Source: Donghicola mangrovi
GTDB taxonomy: Bacteria > Pseudomonadota > Alphaproteobacteria > Rhodobacterales > Rhodobacteraceae
Direction of reading: 5' to 3'
Length of the DNA stretch: 64,000 bases
Assembly: GCF_013377535.1 (NCBI RefSeq)
Contig: NZ_JABCJE010000001.1
Coordinates: forward strand, 830,293 to 894,292
Shown piece by piece: positions 18,039-27,002 of this stretch. Position 1 is the first letter of the stretch; each line of letters opens with the position of its first letter. Below the pieces are notes generated by a model that saw only the letters and a list, made by a program, of their open reading frames with translations, was not told the DNA's origin and did no database searches. The position numbers were made by a program, and so were the translations under genes.

Positions 18039-18546
18039 GGGCGCTCCATAGGACGGGCTGAACGTTGTAACCGATGTATAGCGGGTGCTTGGGGTGACCG
18101 GCTTTGCTGAGGCCCAGATGGTGCAGCGGACGGCCGGTTTCGCGCAGCAAGGCCTCGACCGCGGCCCCGCGCGACAGATGCTCGCCGTGGGTGCCCCAAG
18201 CGCAGACGATGGTGTCCGCGTTCAGGGCGCCATTCCGGATCGCCTCGTCATTCAGGGGGCCGACGGGATCAGTGGCGGCGCGCATGGCTTTGGGGTCGGT
18301 GTCGCGCCACGCAAAGATGTTCGTAACCTCGAAGCTGCCGAAACCCAGCGTCCGCGCCCGACGCTCGCAGCGTTCGACCGTGGGGTCGTTCTGCACTTCG
18401 GTCGCGGTCGAGGGGTTGAGCATCACGAACAACGCTCGCTTGCCCGCCGGATCCCACGTCCGGATCAGGCTATAGCGATAGCGTTCGCAGTCGGAATATG
18501 TCGCCACAGAGGGGGCGTCGTCCTTGATATGGGTGCGCGTCAGCAT
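18031..18546 (-). CDS. DUF1643 domain protein
   Basis: Shows the DUF1643 signature: RALFVMLNPSTATEVQNDPTVERC, GFGSFEVTNIFAWRDTDPKAM and VCAWGTHGE, near HPKHPLYI. No biochemical function is established to my knowledge. The family is sometimes found near phage or nucleotide-related genes. The open frame extends to 18618, but the domain begins after the Met at 18546, which I use (171 residues). Neither start has a strong ribosome site. Confidence 0.82.
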   Translation of the reverse strand: MLTRTHIKDDAPSVATYSDCERYRYSLIRTWDPAGKRALFVMLNPSTATEVQNDPTVERCERRARTLGFGSFEVTNIFAWRDTDPKAMRAATDPVGPLNDEAIRNGALNADTIVCAWGTHGEHLSRGAAVEALLRETGRPLHHLGLSKAGHPKHPLYIGYNVQPVLWSAHE

Positions 18547-18716
18547 AGGTTCTGTGTGCAAGGAAACAGCAGCCGTTTGCAACCGCGATATGGCGCCTGT
18601 TCTGGTGTGCGGAAACATTCCGTTAATCAGATTCTTTGCATTTGCCCCCTAAAATCAAGGCGTCTCGGGTCGTTCTGCTGTGTTGGACAGACTCATGTCC
18701 GACTACGGAGCCCTTG

Positions 18717-20150
18717 ATGGACCTTTGGATGTTGCTTGGACTAGGCGGTGCCATATCGAGCCTTGTGTTCGGTTGGGATCGCGGATTCGGTGCTCTTTCC
18801 CAGCAGTTGATGGGAGAGACCAATGCCGATTCCGCGCCTACTGATCCTCAGTCCGAAGAGCTGCCCTCGGAAGGGCCCCAGTATCTGGACAGTCTGATTG
18901 ATTTCGGCGGCACCAGCGGCGATGACGAGGTTTACGTCACCGCTGTGGATGAACGTGCCGACGACTGGGAATATGACGAACGCACCGATCTGGAGCACCT
19001 GCTGACCGGTGAAGACCAGATGGCGTGGTTCTACTCGGGCGAGGATCATTCCGACCCCGAGGCAGGCCACAACACCGGCGCGGACTGCGAAGACATCCTG
19101 TACATCGACACCGGCGCGGGGAACGACCTGATCGAGGTTTGGGGCCATGCCGCGACCGAAGTGGTCACCGGCACCGGCGCGGATACGGTCAAGGTCTGCG
19201 CCGACGCAGGCTATACCGTGGTTCATGTCGAGGACGACGACACCGCGATCCTGTGCGATGACTGGACGGGCTATGTGATCGGGACGGGCAGCGCCTCGGT
19301 CTATGGGGGCGACGGGGTGGACGTGATCCGCATGACCGGCGACTCGACGGGTTCGAACGTGCAAGCGGGCGGCGGTGACGACGATCTGATCACGGGCGGT
19401 GGCGGCATTCTGAACGGGAACGAAGGCAGCGACACGCTGGTCGCGAACGGGGACAACGCGATCCTGCGCGGCGGCACGGGCGATGACACCATCACCTCGC
19501 ACGGGGCCAATACCGTGATCGGCGGCGAAGGCGATGACACGCTGGTGCTTGGGCACGGGTTCGTCAGCCGGACGTACTCTGGCGATGATGGCGGCTTTGA
19601 CAGCTATACCCGCATTGATGATGTGGCGCTGGGTGGCAACGGCGCGGCGGATACCGTGCACGGGGACGCGGGCGCTGACATCATCAGCTATATCGACGGG
19701 GGAGATGTGGTGACTGGCGGCGGCGGTGTGGATACCTTTACCGCGATTGCCGATGACGAAGCCTCTGTAATCACCGACTTCCATCCGGGCAAAGAGACCC
19801 TGACCCTGTATGAAACCGGCGGCACCATGATCACCCATGGCTCTGGTACGCTGACCGGTGAACTGGACCAGTCCGAGCTCGACGCGCTGATGCAAGGCGA
19901 CGAGAGCTATCACCTCGATGGCCGCATTTCGGTGGATTACGATCAGGACGCCAACGAGACCACGATCCGCATCGACGGGGACGCGGCGGTGGTTCTACAG
20001 AACACCAGTTGGGTGACGGTTGGCTATACCAACGGCGGCGACGATACCGTCTACGGTCTGGATGGCGCGCCGTTGGCCGAAGGGCTGCGGGCGAACGTCC
20101 TTGTGTCCGTTCACCCCAATGTCACCCAGATTTCCCAGCTGTTCGGCTAG
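18717..20150 (+). CDS. Second RTX-like acidic repeat protein (477 aa)
   Basis: A hydrophobic N-terminus (MDLWMLLGLGGAISSLVFGW) is followed by an acidic region. Spaced Gly/Asp repeats come next (AGGGDDDLITGGGGILNGNEGSD, GGTGDDTI, GGEGDDTLVLGHG), then a C-terminal region with ITDFHPGKETLTLYE, the usual segment after RTX blocks. Repeats are fewer and more diverged than in the 16741 protein. GGAG 8 nt before the ATG at 18717 decides the start over 18636. It converges on truB with only 3 bp between the stops. Calcium-dependent folding at the cell surface is inferred. Confidence 0.83.
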   Translation: MDLWMLLGLGGAISSLVFGWDRGFGALSQQLMGETNADSAPTDPQSEELPSEGPQYLDSLIDFGGTSGDDEVYVTAVDERADDWEYDERTDLEHLLTGEDQMAWFYSGEDHSDPEAGHNTGADCEDILYIDTGAGNDLIEVWGHAATEVVTGTGADTVKVCADAGYTVVHVEDDDTAILCDDWTGYVIGTGSASVYGGDGVDVIRMTGDSTGSNVQAGGGDDDLITGGGGILNGNEGSDTLVANGDNAILRGGTGDDTITSHGANTVIGGEGDDTLVLGHGFVSRTYSGDDGGFDSYTRIDDVALGGNGAADTVHGDAGADIISYIDGGDVVTGGGGVDTFTAIADDEASVITDFHPGKETLTLYETGGTMITHGSGTLTGELDQSELDALMQGDESYHLDGRISVDYDQDANETTIRIDGDAAVVLQNTSWVTVGYTNGGDDTVYGLDGAPLAEGLRANVLVSVHPNVTQISQLFG

Positions 20151-20153
20151 GGC

Positions 20154-21065
20154 TTAGTCCAGATTGAACACCCGCACGGGATGCAGGTTGCCAGCCTTGA
20201 AGGTGCCGACAGCTAGGGCTTTGCCTTCGTAGCTGGCCCAGATTTCTTCGCCGTATTCGATGCCCGACGCGATCACCATGCCGGGGTTGCCGTTCTTCAG
20301 GCGCACGGCGCCTTCGGGGGTGGCCATCACTTGGGGCATGTCATCAAGACCAGCCTCGACCGGCAGCAAGAAGTCGTCCAGCTCGGGGGTGCGGGCTTTC
20401 TCTTCGATCTGCTCCAGCGTCACGCCGTCCTCGGCCGCGTCAAAGGGTCCGGACCAGATGCGGCGCAGCTTCTGGACGTGGCCGTAGCAGCCCAGCTTTT
20501 CCCCCAGATCGCGGGCGATCGAGCGGACATAGCCGCCCTTGCCGCAGGTCATCTCCAGAACCACGTGGTCGGCGTCGGGACGATCCACCAGCAGCAGTTC
20601 TTCGACGAACAGGGGGCGGGCGGTCAGTTCCACATCCTCGCCGTCGCGGGCCAGTTTGTAGGCGCGCTGGCCGTCCACTTTGACTGCGCTGAATTTCGGG
20701 GGCACCTGCATGATATCGCCGACAAAGCCGAACAGGGCTTCTTTGATCTCTTCGTCAGTGGGGCGGTTCGGCGAGGTGGCGATCACTTCGCCCTCTTCGT
20801 CGTCGGTGTTGGTCGCCGCGCCAAGGGTCACGGTGAACTCGTACGCCTTCATCGCGTCGGTGATGTAGGGAACGGTTTTGGTCGCTTCGCCCAAGGCCAC
20901 GGCCAGAACGCCGGTCGCATCGGGATCAAGGGTGCCCGCATGGCCCGCCTTGTTGGCGTTAAAGGCCCATTTGACCTTGTTCACCACCGCGGTCGAGGTC
21001 ATGCCCGCCGGTTTGTCGATCACCAGCCAGCCCGAAATATCGCGACCTTTTTTCTTGCGTCCCAT
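20154..21065 (-). CDS. truB: tRNA pseudouridine-55 synthase
   Basis: Makes pseudouridine at position 55 in the T-loop of tRNAs. It has 303 residues, with the catalytic Asp47 in [14 protein letters not shown], and [13 protein letters not shown] at the N-terminus. [28 protein letters not shown] and a C-terminal PUA-like end are also present. It belongs to the ancestral rbfA-truB-rpsO-pnp series on this strand. Here it is separated from rbfA by a secreted-protein gene. Confidence 0.97.
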   Translation of the reverse strand: MGRKKKGRDISGWLVIDKPAGMTSTAVVNKVKWAFNANKAGHAGTLDPDATGVLAVALGEATKTVPYITDAMKAYEFTVTLGAATNTDDEEGEVIATSPNRPTDEEIKEALFGFVGDIMQVPPKFSAVKVDGQRAYKLARDGEDVELTARPLFVEELLLVDRPDADHVVLEMTCGKGGYVRSIARDLGEKLGCYGHVQKLRRIWSGPFDAAEDGVTLEQIEEKARTPELDDFLLPVEAGLDDMPQVMATPEGAVRLKNGNPGMVIASGIEYGEEIWASYEGKALAVGTFKAGNLHPVRVFNLD

Positions 21066-21120
21066 AGCGTCCCCATATGTCTGCCAAGGTCGGCGGACCT
21101 ACCCCAGCCTATCTGGTTGG

Positions 21121-21864
21121 TCAATCGTTCTCGGGTTCCACGGTGCCCACAATCGGCCCCATCGGAAAGCCCCCGTCGTGGCGGCGCAATTCAGGCGCGT
21201 AGAGCCGCGAGATATTCCCGTCAAAGTACAGGGCGTTCGGTGTTTTCAGCTCGTCCCGGAACAGGCTGGCGAACTCGTGGAAGGTGACCGTGTTGTTCGA
21301 GATGACGAAATACGCGGTCTTGCCGTCGGCGCTGGTGCCAACGCCGTTGCGGATATAGCGCGAATCCGAATCCTTGAGGAAACGGGGGTGCAGCTGGCCA
21401 TCAATCACCAGCATCGGGCCGGATTGGGTGGCGTCGCGGCACTCGGGCTTTTGTTCGGCGTAGCGCAGGGTTTCATAGACCTGCGCGCTGCCGTCGTTCA
21501 GGCACAGCACCCCGTTGGGCAGCATCCCGAAATTGCCGGGCCCTGCGTTGGGGATCACGCGCATTTGCTCGACCCCGCCCTCGCGGTAGTGGCCCACGGG
21601 CTTGCGGTCGGGGTGGTACATGCCGGCATTCATGGCAAAGCCCAAGCGCTTGCCTTGGGTGCCCAAGGCATTGTCCAGCCGCCGGAACTGGCCCCAGATC
21701 TGGCCCTCGTCGTCGTTCAGGAACAGGCGCAGGTCTTCGGTCGTCAGATCGACGGTGCAAACCGTGTAACGGTTGTCCAGATAGGTCTGGTCATGACAGT
21801 CGGCGGCCTGCGCGGTCATGGCGCTGCCGGTCAGGAAAACAGCCGTTAGCAGCGCCAGACGCAT
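21121..21864 (-). CDS. Phosphodiester glycosidase family (DUF2233) secreted protein
   Basis: A signal peptide (ALLTAVFLTGSAMTAQA) precedes a NAGPA/DUF2233-type domain. Family features seen are FAMNAGMYHPDRKPVGHY, GNFGMLPNGVLCL, TQSGPMLVIDGQLHP, RNGVGTSADGKTAYFVIS and ALYFDGNISRLYAP. Relatives cleave phosphodiester-linked sugars (human uncovering enzyme) or act on wall polymers. The bacterial substrate is unknown. The start codon overlaps the rbfA stop by one base. Confidence 0.9.
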   Translation of the reverse strand: MRLALLTAVFLTGSAMTAQAADCHDQTYLDNRYTVCTVDLTTEDLRLFLNDDEGQIWGQFRRLDNALGTQGKRLGFAMNAGMYHPDRKPVGHYREGGVEQMRVIPNAGPGNFGMLPNGVLCLNDGSAQVYETLRYAEQKPECRDATQSGPMLVIDGQLHPRFLKDSDSRYIRNGVGTSADGKTAYFVISNNTVTFHEFASLFRDELKTPNALYFDGNISRLYAPELRRHDGGFPMGPIVGTVEPEND

Positions 21865-22259
21865 CAGTCCTCCAGATCGCGGCGGACGTCGTCCTGATCG
21901 AACAGGCGGCGAGTCTCGTCGAGCTGGTCAAAGGTCTCGTCCAACCGGAAGCGCAGGTCGGGCGTGTATTTCAGGTTGGTGACCTTGCCGATCATGCGGC
22001 GCAACTCGTTGCGGTTGCGGGCCAGCAGTTCGACCACCTGTTCGCTGCCCTGTCCGCCCAAGGGCATGACATAAGCCGTCGCGATCTTCAGATCGGGCGA
22101 CGTGCGAACCTCGCCCACGCTGATGGACAGGCGGTTCAGATCGGGATCGTGGATATCGCCCCGTTGCAGCACCTCGGACAGGGTGCGGCGGATGAGTTCG
22201 CCCACGCGCAACTGTCGCTGCGAAGGTCCGGGGCCGTCGTGGAATTTGTTCTTAGCCAT
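21864..22259 (-). CDS. rbfA: Ribosome-binding factor A
   Basis: KH-type factor for late 30S subunit maturation and cold growth. It has about 131 residues, with [25 protein letters not shown] and [22 protein letters not shown], and a C-terminal [17 protein letters not shown]. The Met at 22259 (MAKNKFHDG) fits relatives better than 22268. It heads the leftward rbfA-DUF2233-truB set and is divergent from dapB. Confidence 0.95.
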   Translation of the reverse strand: MAKNKFHDGPGPSQRQLRVGELIRRTLSEVLQRGDIHDPDLNRLSISVGEVRTSPDLKIATAYVMPLGGQGSEQVVELLARNRNELRRMIGKVTNLKYTPDLRFRLDETFDQLDETRRLFDQDDVRRDLED

Positions 22260-22362
22260 ACTGCGCATCTAATCCTTTGCCAGCGCCGTGCCAAGCAGCC
22301 TTTGCCAAAGCGCCAACTCTCGGCTAGTCACACCTGCATCATATCAGAAAAGGACGCGCGTT

Positions 22363-23172
22363 ATGTCGGAAAGCATCGGTATTGTCATCACAGGCGCATC
22401 GGGCCGTATGGGGCAGATGCTGGTCAAAACCGTCACCGAGCGCGACGGCGTACATGTGGCGGGCGTTGTGGAACGTCCCGGCCATGACTGGGTCGGCCGC
22501 GACTTGGGCGTTCTGATGGGCGGCACCGAAAGCGGTGTGATCGTGTCCGACGATCCTGCGGCGGCTTTTACGGGTGCACAGGCGGTGATCGACTTTACCG
22601 CGCCTAGCGCCACGATTTCCTTTGCGAAAACGGCGGCAGCGGCGGGTGTGGCGCACATCATCGGCACCACCGGTTTCACCGAAGAAGATCTGGTTGCACT
22701 GGCCGAGGCCGGTCAGGGCGGCGTCACCATCCGCGCGGGCAACATGAGCCTTGGTGTGAACCTGCTGGTGCAGCTGACCAAAAAGGTCGCCGCCGCACTG
22801 GACGAGGATTACGACATCGAAGTCATCGAGGCCCACCACCGCCGCAAGGTCGATGCTCCCTCGGGCACCGCGCTGATGCTGGGTGAGGCCGCCGCGGAAG
22901 GCCGCGGTGTCGCGCTGAAAGATGTCGAGGATCGCGCCCGTGACGGCATCACCGGAGCCCGTGAGCGTGGCGCCATCGGCTTTAGTGTGATTCGCGGTGG
23001 CGACATTGTGGGCGAGCATGACGTGATGTTCGCCGCCGATGGCGAGCGGATCACCCTGCGGCACGTGGCCTCGGATCGCGGTGTGTTCGCGCGCGGTGCG
23101 GTCAAGGCCGCGCTCTGGGCACAGGGGAAAGACGCCGGCGATTATGATATGCTGGACGTACTGGGGCTGTGA
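22363..23172 (+). CDS. dapB: 4-hydroxy-tetrahydrodipicolinate reductase
   Basis: NAD(P)H-dependent step of lysine and diaminopimelate synthesis. It has 269 residues, with the nucleotide-binding GASGRMGQM near the N-terminus and the catalytic region [16 protein letters not shown]. The open frame extends upstream to 22288, but AGGAC precedes the ATG at 22363 and homology starts there. A short GTTCACC-CAAT-GGTGAAC stem (23180-23197) follows the gene without a T-run. Confidence 0.96.
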   Translation: MSESIGIVITGASGRMGQMLVKTVTERDGVHVAGVVERPGHDWVGRDLGVLMGGTESGVIVSDDPAAAFTGAQAVIDFTAPSATISFAKTAAAAGVAHIIGTTGFTEEDLVALAEAGQGGVTIRAGNMSLGVNLLVQLTKKVAAALDEDYDIEVIEAHHRRKVDAPSGTALMLGEAAAEGRGVALKDVEDRARDGITGARERGAIGFSVIRGGDIVGEHDVMFAADGERITLRHVASDRGVFARGAVKAALWAQGKDAGDYDMLDVLGL

Positions 23173-23260
23173 GTCGCCCGTTCACCCAATGGTGAACCCG
23201 ATGTGAAAACCAAAGCGGCCTCTGAAGCGTTTTCCCTGTGACAGGTGAACGGAGGCCGCG

Positions 23261-23617
23261 ATGACCTATAGAACCGCACTAACTGCATTGGCCCTCTGCG
23301 CTGTGGCGTCGGGGGCGTCCGCCGAATTACAGGTGGTCAAAGACCAGTCGGATTTCCTGAAACTGGTTCAGGGTCGGGATCTGACTCGGATGGGAATTAC
23401 CCTGCAAGTCACTGAAAACGGGGAAATCACGGGCCGCGCCTTTGGGAAAAAGGTGTCGGGCGCGTGGAAATGGCAGGACAGCTTTTTCTGCCGGAGCCTC
23501 TATTGGGGCAGTCAGAATATGGGCGATAACTGCCAGCAAGTCGCGCTGGATGGCGACGACATCCGCTTTACGTCGGACCGCGGCGCAGGGCGCCACGCCA
23601 ACTTCGATCTGAAATAG
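23261..23617 (+). CDS. Small secreted protein of unknown function, often mislabelled dihydrodipicolinate reductase
   Basis: A 118-residue protein with a clear signal peptide (ALTALALCAVASGASA). The mature part is LTRMGITLQVTENGEITGRAFGKKVSGAWKWQDSFFCRSLYWG...NCQQV, with two cysteines that could pair in the periplasm. It has no NAD-binding motif and cannot be a DapB. I recall small proteins of this kind in roseobacters carrying that annotation, probably copied from the neighbouring gene. GGAGG lies 7 nt before the ATG. Function unknown. Confidence 0.83.
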   Translation: MTYRTALTALALCAVASGASAELQVVKDQSDFLKLVQGRDLTRMGITLQVTENGEITGRAFGKKVSGAWKWQDSFFCRSLYWGSQNMGDNCQQVALDGDDIRFTSDRGAGRHANFDLK

Positions 23618-23623
23618 GGGCGG

Positions 23624-23803
23624 TCAGAAATCGACCGCGATCCCTTTCTTTTCCCAGTCGCCATAGCGCACGGGTTCGGGGCCATCGCGGCCACCCAGCT
23701 CGGGGGGCAGGTCCAGACCGGCTGCCTGTTTGCGGCGTTCTTCGGCCTCGGCCAAAGCCCGCAGGGCGGCGGGCGGCAGGTCGCGCTTTTGCTCTTCGCT
23801 CAT
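23624..23803 (-). CDS. DUF1674 protein, SDHAF4-like succinate dehydrogenase assembly factor
   Basis: A 59-residue protein ending in PEPVRYGDWEKKGIAVDF, the diagnostic C-terminal signature of DUF1674/SDHAF4. The family binds flavinylated SdhA and guards it until the complex forms (shown for mitochondrial Sdh8). AAAGGA 6 nt upstream supports ATG 23803 over 23881. It converges on the 23261 gene and is divergent from rsmB with 70 bp between. Confidence 0.9.
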   Translation of the reverse strand: MSEEQKRDLPPAALRALAEAEERRKQAAGLDLPPELGGRDGPEPVRYGDWEKKGIAVDF

Positions 23804-23873
23804 CTTGGTTCCTTTCCGGCTATTGTCTTGATATACGCAGCATCTGCCCACGGGCAAGATGACGGAGTGTTTC

Positions 23874-25148
23874 ATGGACAAGAGCGGCCTAGCCCCGCGC
23901 CGTACGGCGCTGTACCTGTTGGATCAGATCACCGGCGAAGGACGCCTGATGGCCGAGATGGTCGCAGGTGGCGTGCTGGAACGTCTGGCCCCCGAAGAGC
24001 GCGCCCGCGCCCAAGGTCTGGTCATGGACACCCTGCGCGGGATGGAGCGCGCGGACCGCATGTTGCAAAAGCACCTGCGCAAGGAGCCCTCGCTGACCGT
24101 CAAGAACGCGCTGCGCCTTGGGGTCATCGAAATCTGCGCCCGCCGCGAGGCAGGACATGGGGTCGTGAACTCTTATGTCGAGCTGATCTCGCGGGATAAA
24201 CGGAACAACCTGCTCAAGGGGCTGGTGAACGCGGTTCTGCGCAAGTTCACTGGCGATGGCCCCGATGCGTGGGACAAGCTGCGCACCCCCCGTATGCCCA
24301 AGTGGCTGCGTGACCCCTTGGCCGAGGCATGGGGCGCCAAAGCGATCAGCGACATGGAAACCGCCCATTTCGCAGGGGCTCCGCTGGACCTGACGCCCAA
24401 GGGTGACGCCGCCGAACTGGCGGAACGTCTGGGGGGCGAACTGCTGCCTACCGGTTCGGTCCGTCTGCGCGATCCGGGGCAGGTGACCGCTCTGGCAGGG
24501 TACGAGGCGGGCGATTGGTGGGTACAAGACGCTGCCGCTGCGCTGCCCGCCAAAATCCTGAACGCCCAAGCCGGTGAAACCGTGCTGGACCTGTGCTCTG
24601 CCCCCGGTGGCAAGACCCTGCAGATGGCGAATGCCGGTGCCAACGTCACTGCGCTCGATATCAACGAAGACCGTCTGAAGCGCGTGCACGAGAACCTTGA
24701 GCGCTGCGGTCTGACCGCGACCGTCGTTCAGGGCGACGCGCTAGAGCACGAGGGCAAGTACGACGCGATCCTGCTGGACGCGCCCTGTTCGGCCACCGGC
24801 ACCATCCGCCGCCACCCCGATCTGCCCTACGCCAAGGACGGCAGCGGCTTCTTTGCGCTGATCGAGCTGCAAGAGGTCATGCTGGACCGCGCCCTGAGCC
24901 TGCTGAAGCCCGGTGGCCGTCTGATCTATTGCACCTGTTCGCTGCTGCCCGACGAAGGCGAAGTCCAGATCGAAGAGTTGCTGGCCCGTAATCCAAACGT
25001 TCAGGTTGATACTGCCGCGACCGATCTGCCGTGGGTCGAGGACGCATGGCGTTCCCCCGAAGGCGGTCTGCGTCTGCGCCCCGATTTCTGGGCCGACAAG
25101 GGCGGTATGGATGGATTTTACATGGCTTGCCTGCGCTTGACTGCGTGA
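23874..25148 (+). CDS. rsmB: 16S rRNA (cytosine-5) methyltransferase, RsmB/NOL1/NOP2 family
   Basis: Methylates C967 of 16S rRNA in RsmB. It has about 424 residues, with an N-terminal NusB-like helical domain (PRRTALYLLDQITGEGRL). The SAM site is VLDLCSAPGGKTLQMA, and the two conserved cysteines are C305 in DAPCSATGTIRRHPDL and C355 in YCTCSLLPDEGE. ATG 23874 has GGAG 8 nt upstream. It is probably cotranscribed with the heparinase-like gene and purH downstream, an arrangement common in alphaproteobacteria. Confidence 0.94.
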   Translation: MDKSGLAPRRTALYLLDQITGEGRLMAEMVAGGVLERLAPEERARAQGLVMDTLRGMERADRMLQKHLRKEPSLTVKNALRLGVIEICARREAGHGVVNSYVELISRDKRNNLLKGLVNAVLRKFTGDGPDAWDKLRTPRMPKWLRDPLAEAWGAKAISDMETAHFAGAPLDLTPKGDAAELAERLGGELLPTGSVRLRDPGQVTALAGYEAGDWWVQDAAAALPAKILNAQAGETVLDLCSAPGGKTLQMANAGANVTALDINEDRLKRVHENLERCGLTATVVQGDALEHEGKYDAILLDAPCSATGTIRRHPDLPYAKDGSGFFALIELQEVMLDRALSLLKPGGRLIYCTCSLLPDEGEVQIEELLARNPNVQVDTAATDLPWVEDAWRSPEGGLRLRPDFWADKGGMDGFYMACLRLTA

Positions 25149-25229
25149 CTTTACAGCCTGCCGGATGTAGACTTTCAGTCAAAATCAGGGACGCCGAAAC
25201 GGCGCCCGCTTTGGCAGGCAGGCTAACAT

Positions 25230-26975
25230 ATGGCAGATCACCTCAGTTTGCAGGAACGGCGCACGCGCACGGTTAACCACATTCACGCCAGACTGGCGGG
25301 ATTCGGGGCAACCGCGCGCGGCTTCACCAGCAGCCCCGAGCCGCGCACCATCGGGTCGCTGTCGCGGGGTCGCCAACTGCTGGCGGGGAACTTCCTGTTC
25401 GCGGGCCGCTTGGTCGAGGCGCCCGGCACCTCGATCTGGAAAATTCGTATGCCCACCGGCCGCTTTGCCATGGAGGTTCATGGCTGCGCATGGCTGGATG
25501 ATCTGGCCTCGGTCGGGACCCCCGCCGCGCGGGAGGCCGCGCAGAAATGGGTGATGGAGTGGATCGCCCTTTATGGCGCTGGCAAAGGCGAGGGCTGGTC
25601 CCCCGATCTGACCGGTCGCCGTGTGATCCGCTGGATCAACCACGCCCTGATGATCCTGCGCGGGGCCGAACCCGCGACATCCCGTAAGTTTTACACCGCC
25701 CTCGCGCGGCAAACCACGTTCCTGTCCCGCCGCTGGCGTGCCGCTGGTGCGGGCCTGCCCCGGACCGAGGCGCTGGCCGGTCTGGTCTATGCCGGCCTCG
25801 CGCTGGAAGGTATGGAGAAGCTGGTCAAACCCGCCGCCGAGGCGTTGGGTCGTCACTGCGACAGCCACGTGGATGCCTCTGGCGGCATCGCCTCTCGCAA
25901 CCCCGAGGAGTTGCTCGAGGTGTTCAATCTGCTGGCGTGGGTGCGTGTGGCGCTGCTGGAATCGGATATGCCCGTGCCCCAGTCCATTCTGGATGCCTTG
26001 GAGCGAATCGCGCCGACCCTACGGGCGCTGCGCCATGCGGACGGTGATCTGGCACGCTTTCATGGCGGAGGTCGCGGGGCCGAGGGACGCTTGGACCGCG
26101 CTTTGGCGAATGCGCGGATCAAACCGCGCGAGAAAACCGGCCTTGCGATGGGCTACGCTCGTCTGTCTGCGGGCCGGACCAGTGTGATCATTGATGCGGG
26201 CGCGCCGGATACGGGCGCGACAGGCTTTGCCGCCCATGCCTCGACTTTGGCGTTCGAGCTGACCTCGGGGCGCAGGCCGCTGGTGGTGAACTGTGGATCG
26301 GGCCGTGACTTTGGCCCCGACTGGCGCAGGGCAGGGCGGGCGACCCCGTCCCACTCGACGCTGGGGATCAGCGGGCTGTCGTCCGCGCAATTGGGGCCGG
26401 AAACATGGCGCGGGGGTATACTGCGCGAATATCTGGTGAATGCACCCGACGATGTGCGCGCACACGTCACCCGTTCCCCCGAAGGGATGCAGTTCGAAGG
26501 CGGGCACAACGGCTATGTCGCCAGCCACGGCCTGACCCACGCCCGCATGATGGACCTCAGCTTTGACGGTCGCGCCGTGGTGGGCGAGGATCTGCTGGCC
26601 ACCATCGACCCCAAATCGCGCCGCACCTTTGACAGTGCGCTGGATGACACCGCCCTGACCGGCGTGCCGTTCAATATCCGCTTCCACCTGCACCCAGAGG
26701 TCGAGCCGACCCTCGATATGGGCGGAACTGCCGTGTCCCTTACACTCAGAAGTGGTGAGGTTTGGGTTTTCCGCCACGATGGCGTGGGTGAGCTTGCATT
26801 ACAGCCCAGTGTTTATCTGGAAAAAGGTCGAATTAGGCCCCGAACCGCGAAACAGATCGTTTTATCTGCCCGCGCGATGGATTATGCGACGCGCATCCGC
26901 TGGTCTTTTGCCAAAGCACAGGATAGCGAAGGCGCGATCCGTGATCTCGCCCCTGCCACGGCCGAGACCGACTGA
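25230..26975 (+). CDS. Heparinase II/III family protein
   Basis: A 581-residue protein with an alpha-toroid N-terminal half (WMEWIALYGAGKGEGWSPDLTGRRVIRWINH) and a C-terminal beta-rich heparinase II/III-like domain (HASTLAFELTSGRRPLVVNCGSGRD, THSTLGISGLSSAQL-like segments). No signal peptide is visible. The family contains polysaccharide lyases, but no glycan-utilisation genes are nearby. In related genomes the gene lies between rsmB and purH, so a cell-envelope role is more likely than nutrition. That is inference. Confidence 0.88.
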   Translation: MADHLSLQERRTRTVNHIHARLAGFGATARGFTSSPEPRTIGSLSRGRQLLAGNFLFAGRLVEAPGTSIWKIRMPTGRFAMEVHGCAWLDDLASVGTPAAREAAQKWVMEWIALYGAGKGEGWSPDLTGRRVIRWINHALMILRGAEPATSRKFYTALARQTTFLSRRWRAAGAGLPRTEALAGLVYAGLALEGMEKLVKPAAEALGRHCDSHVDASGGIASRNPEELLEVFNLLAWVRVALLESDMPVPQSILDALERIAPTLRALRHADGDLARFHGGGRGAEGRLDRALANARIKPREKTGLAMGYARLSAGRTSVIIDAGAPDTGATGFAAHASTLAFELTSGRRPLVVNCGSGRDFGPDWRRAGRATPSHSTLGISGLSSAQLGPETWRGGILREYLVNAPDDVRAHVTRSPEGMQFEGGHNGYVASHGLTHARMMDLSFDGRAVVGEDLLATIDPKSRRTFDSALDDTALTGVPFNIRFHLHPEVEPTLDMGGTAVSLTLRSGEVWVFRHDGVGELALQPSVYLEKGRIRPRTAKQIVLSARAMDYATRIRWSFAKAQDSEGAIRDLAPATAETD

Positions 26976-27002
26976 CCGAACGCGACCTTAGGAGACCCCT
27001 CG

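Noticed and set aside
23180..23197. Stem GTTCACC-CAAT-GGTGAAC after dapB as a terminator
   Set aside because: There is no T-run and the stem is only 7 bp, so termination cannot be claimed.
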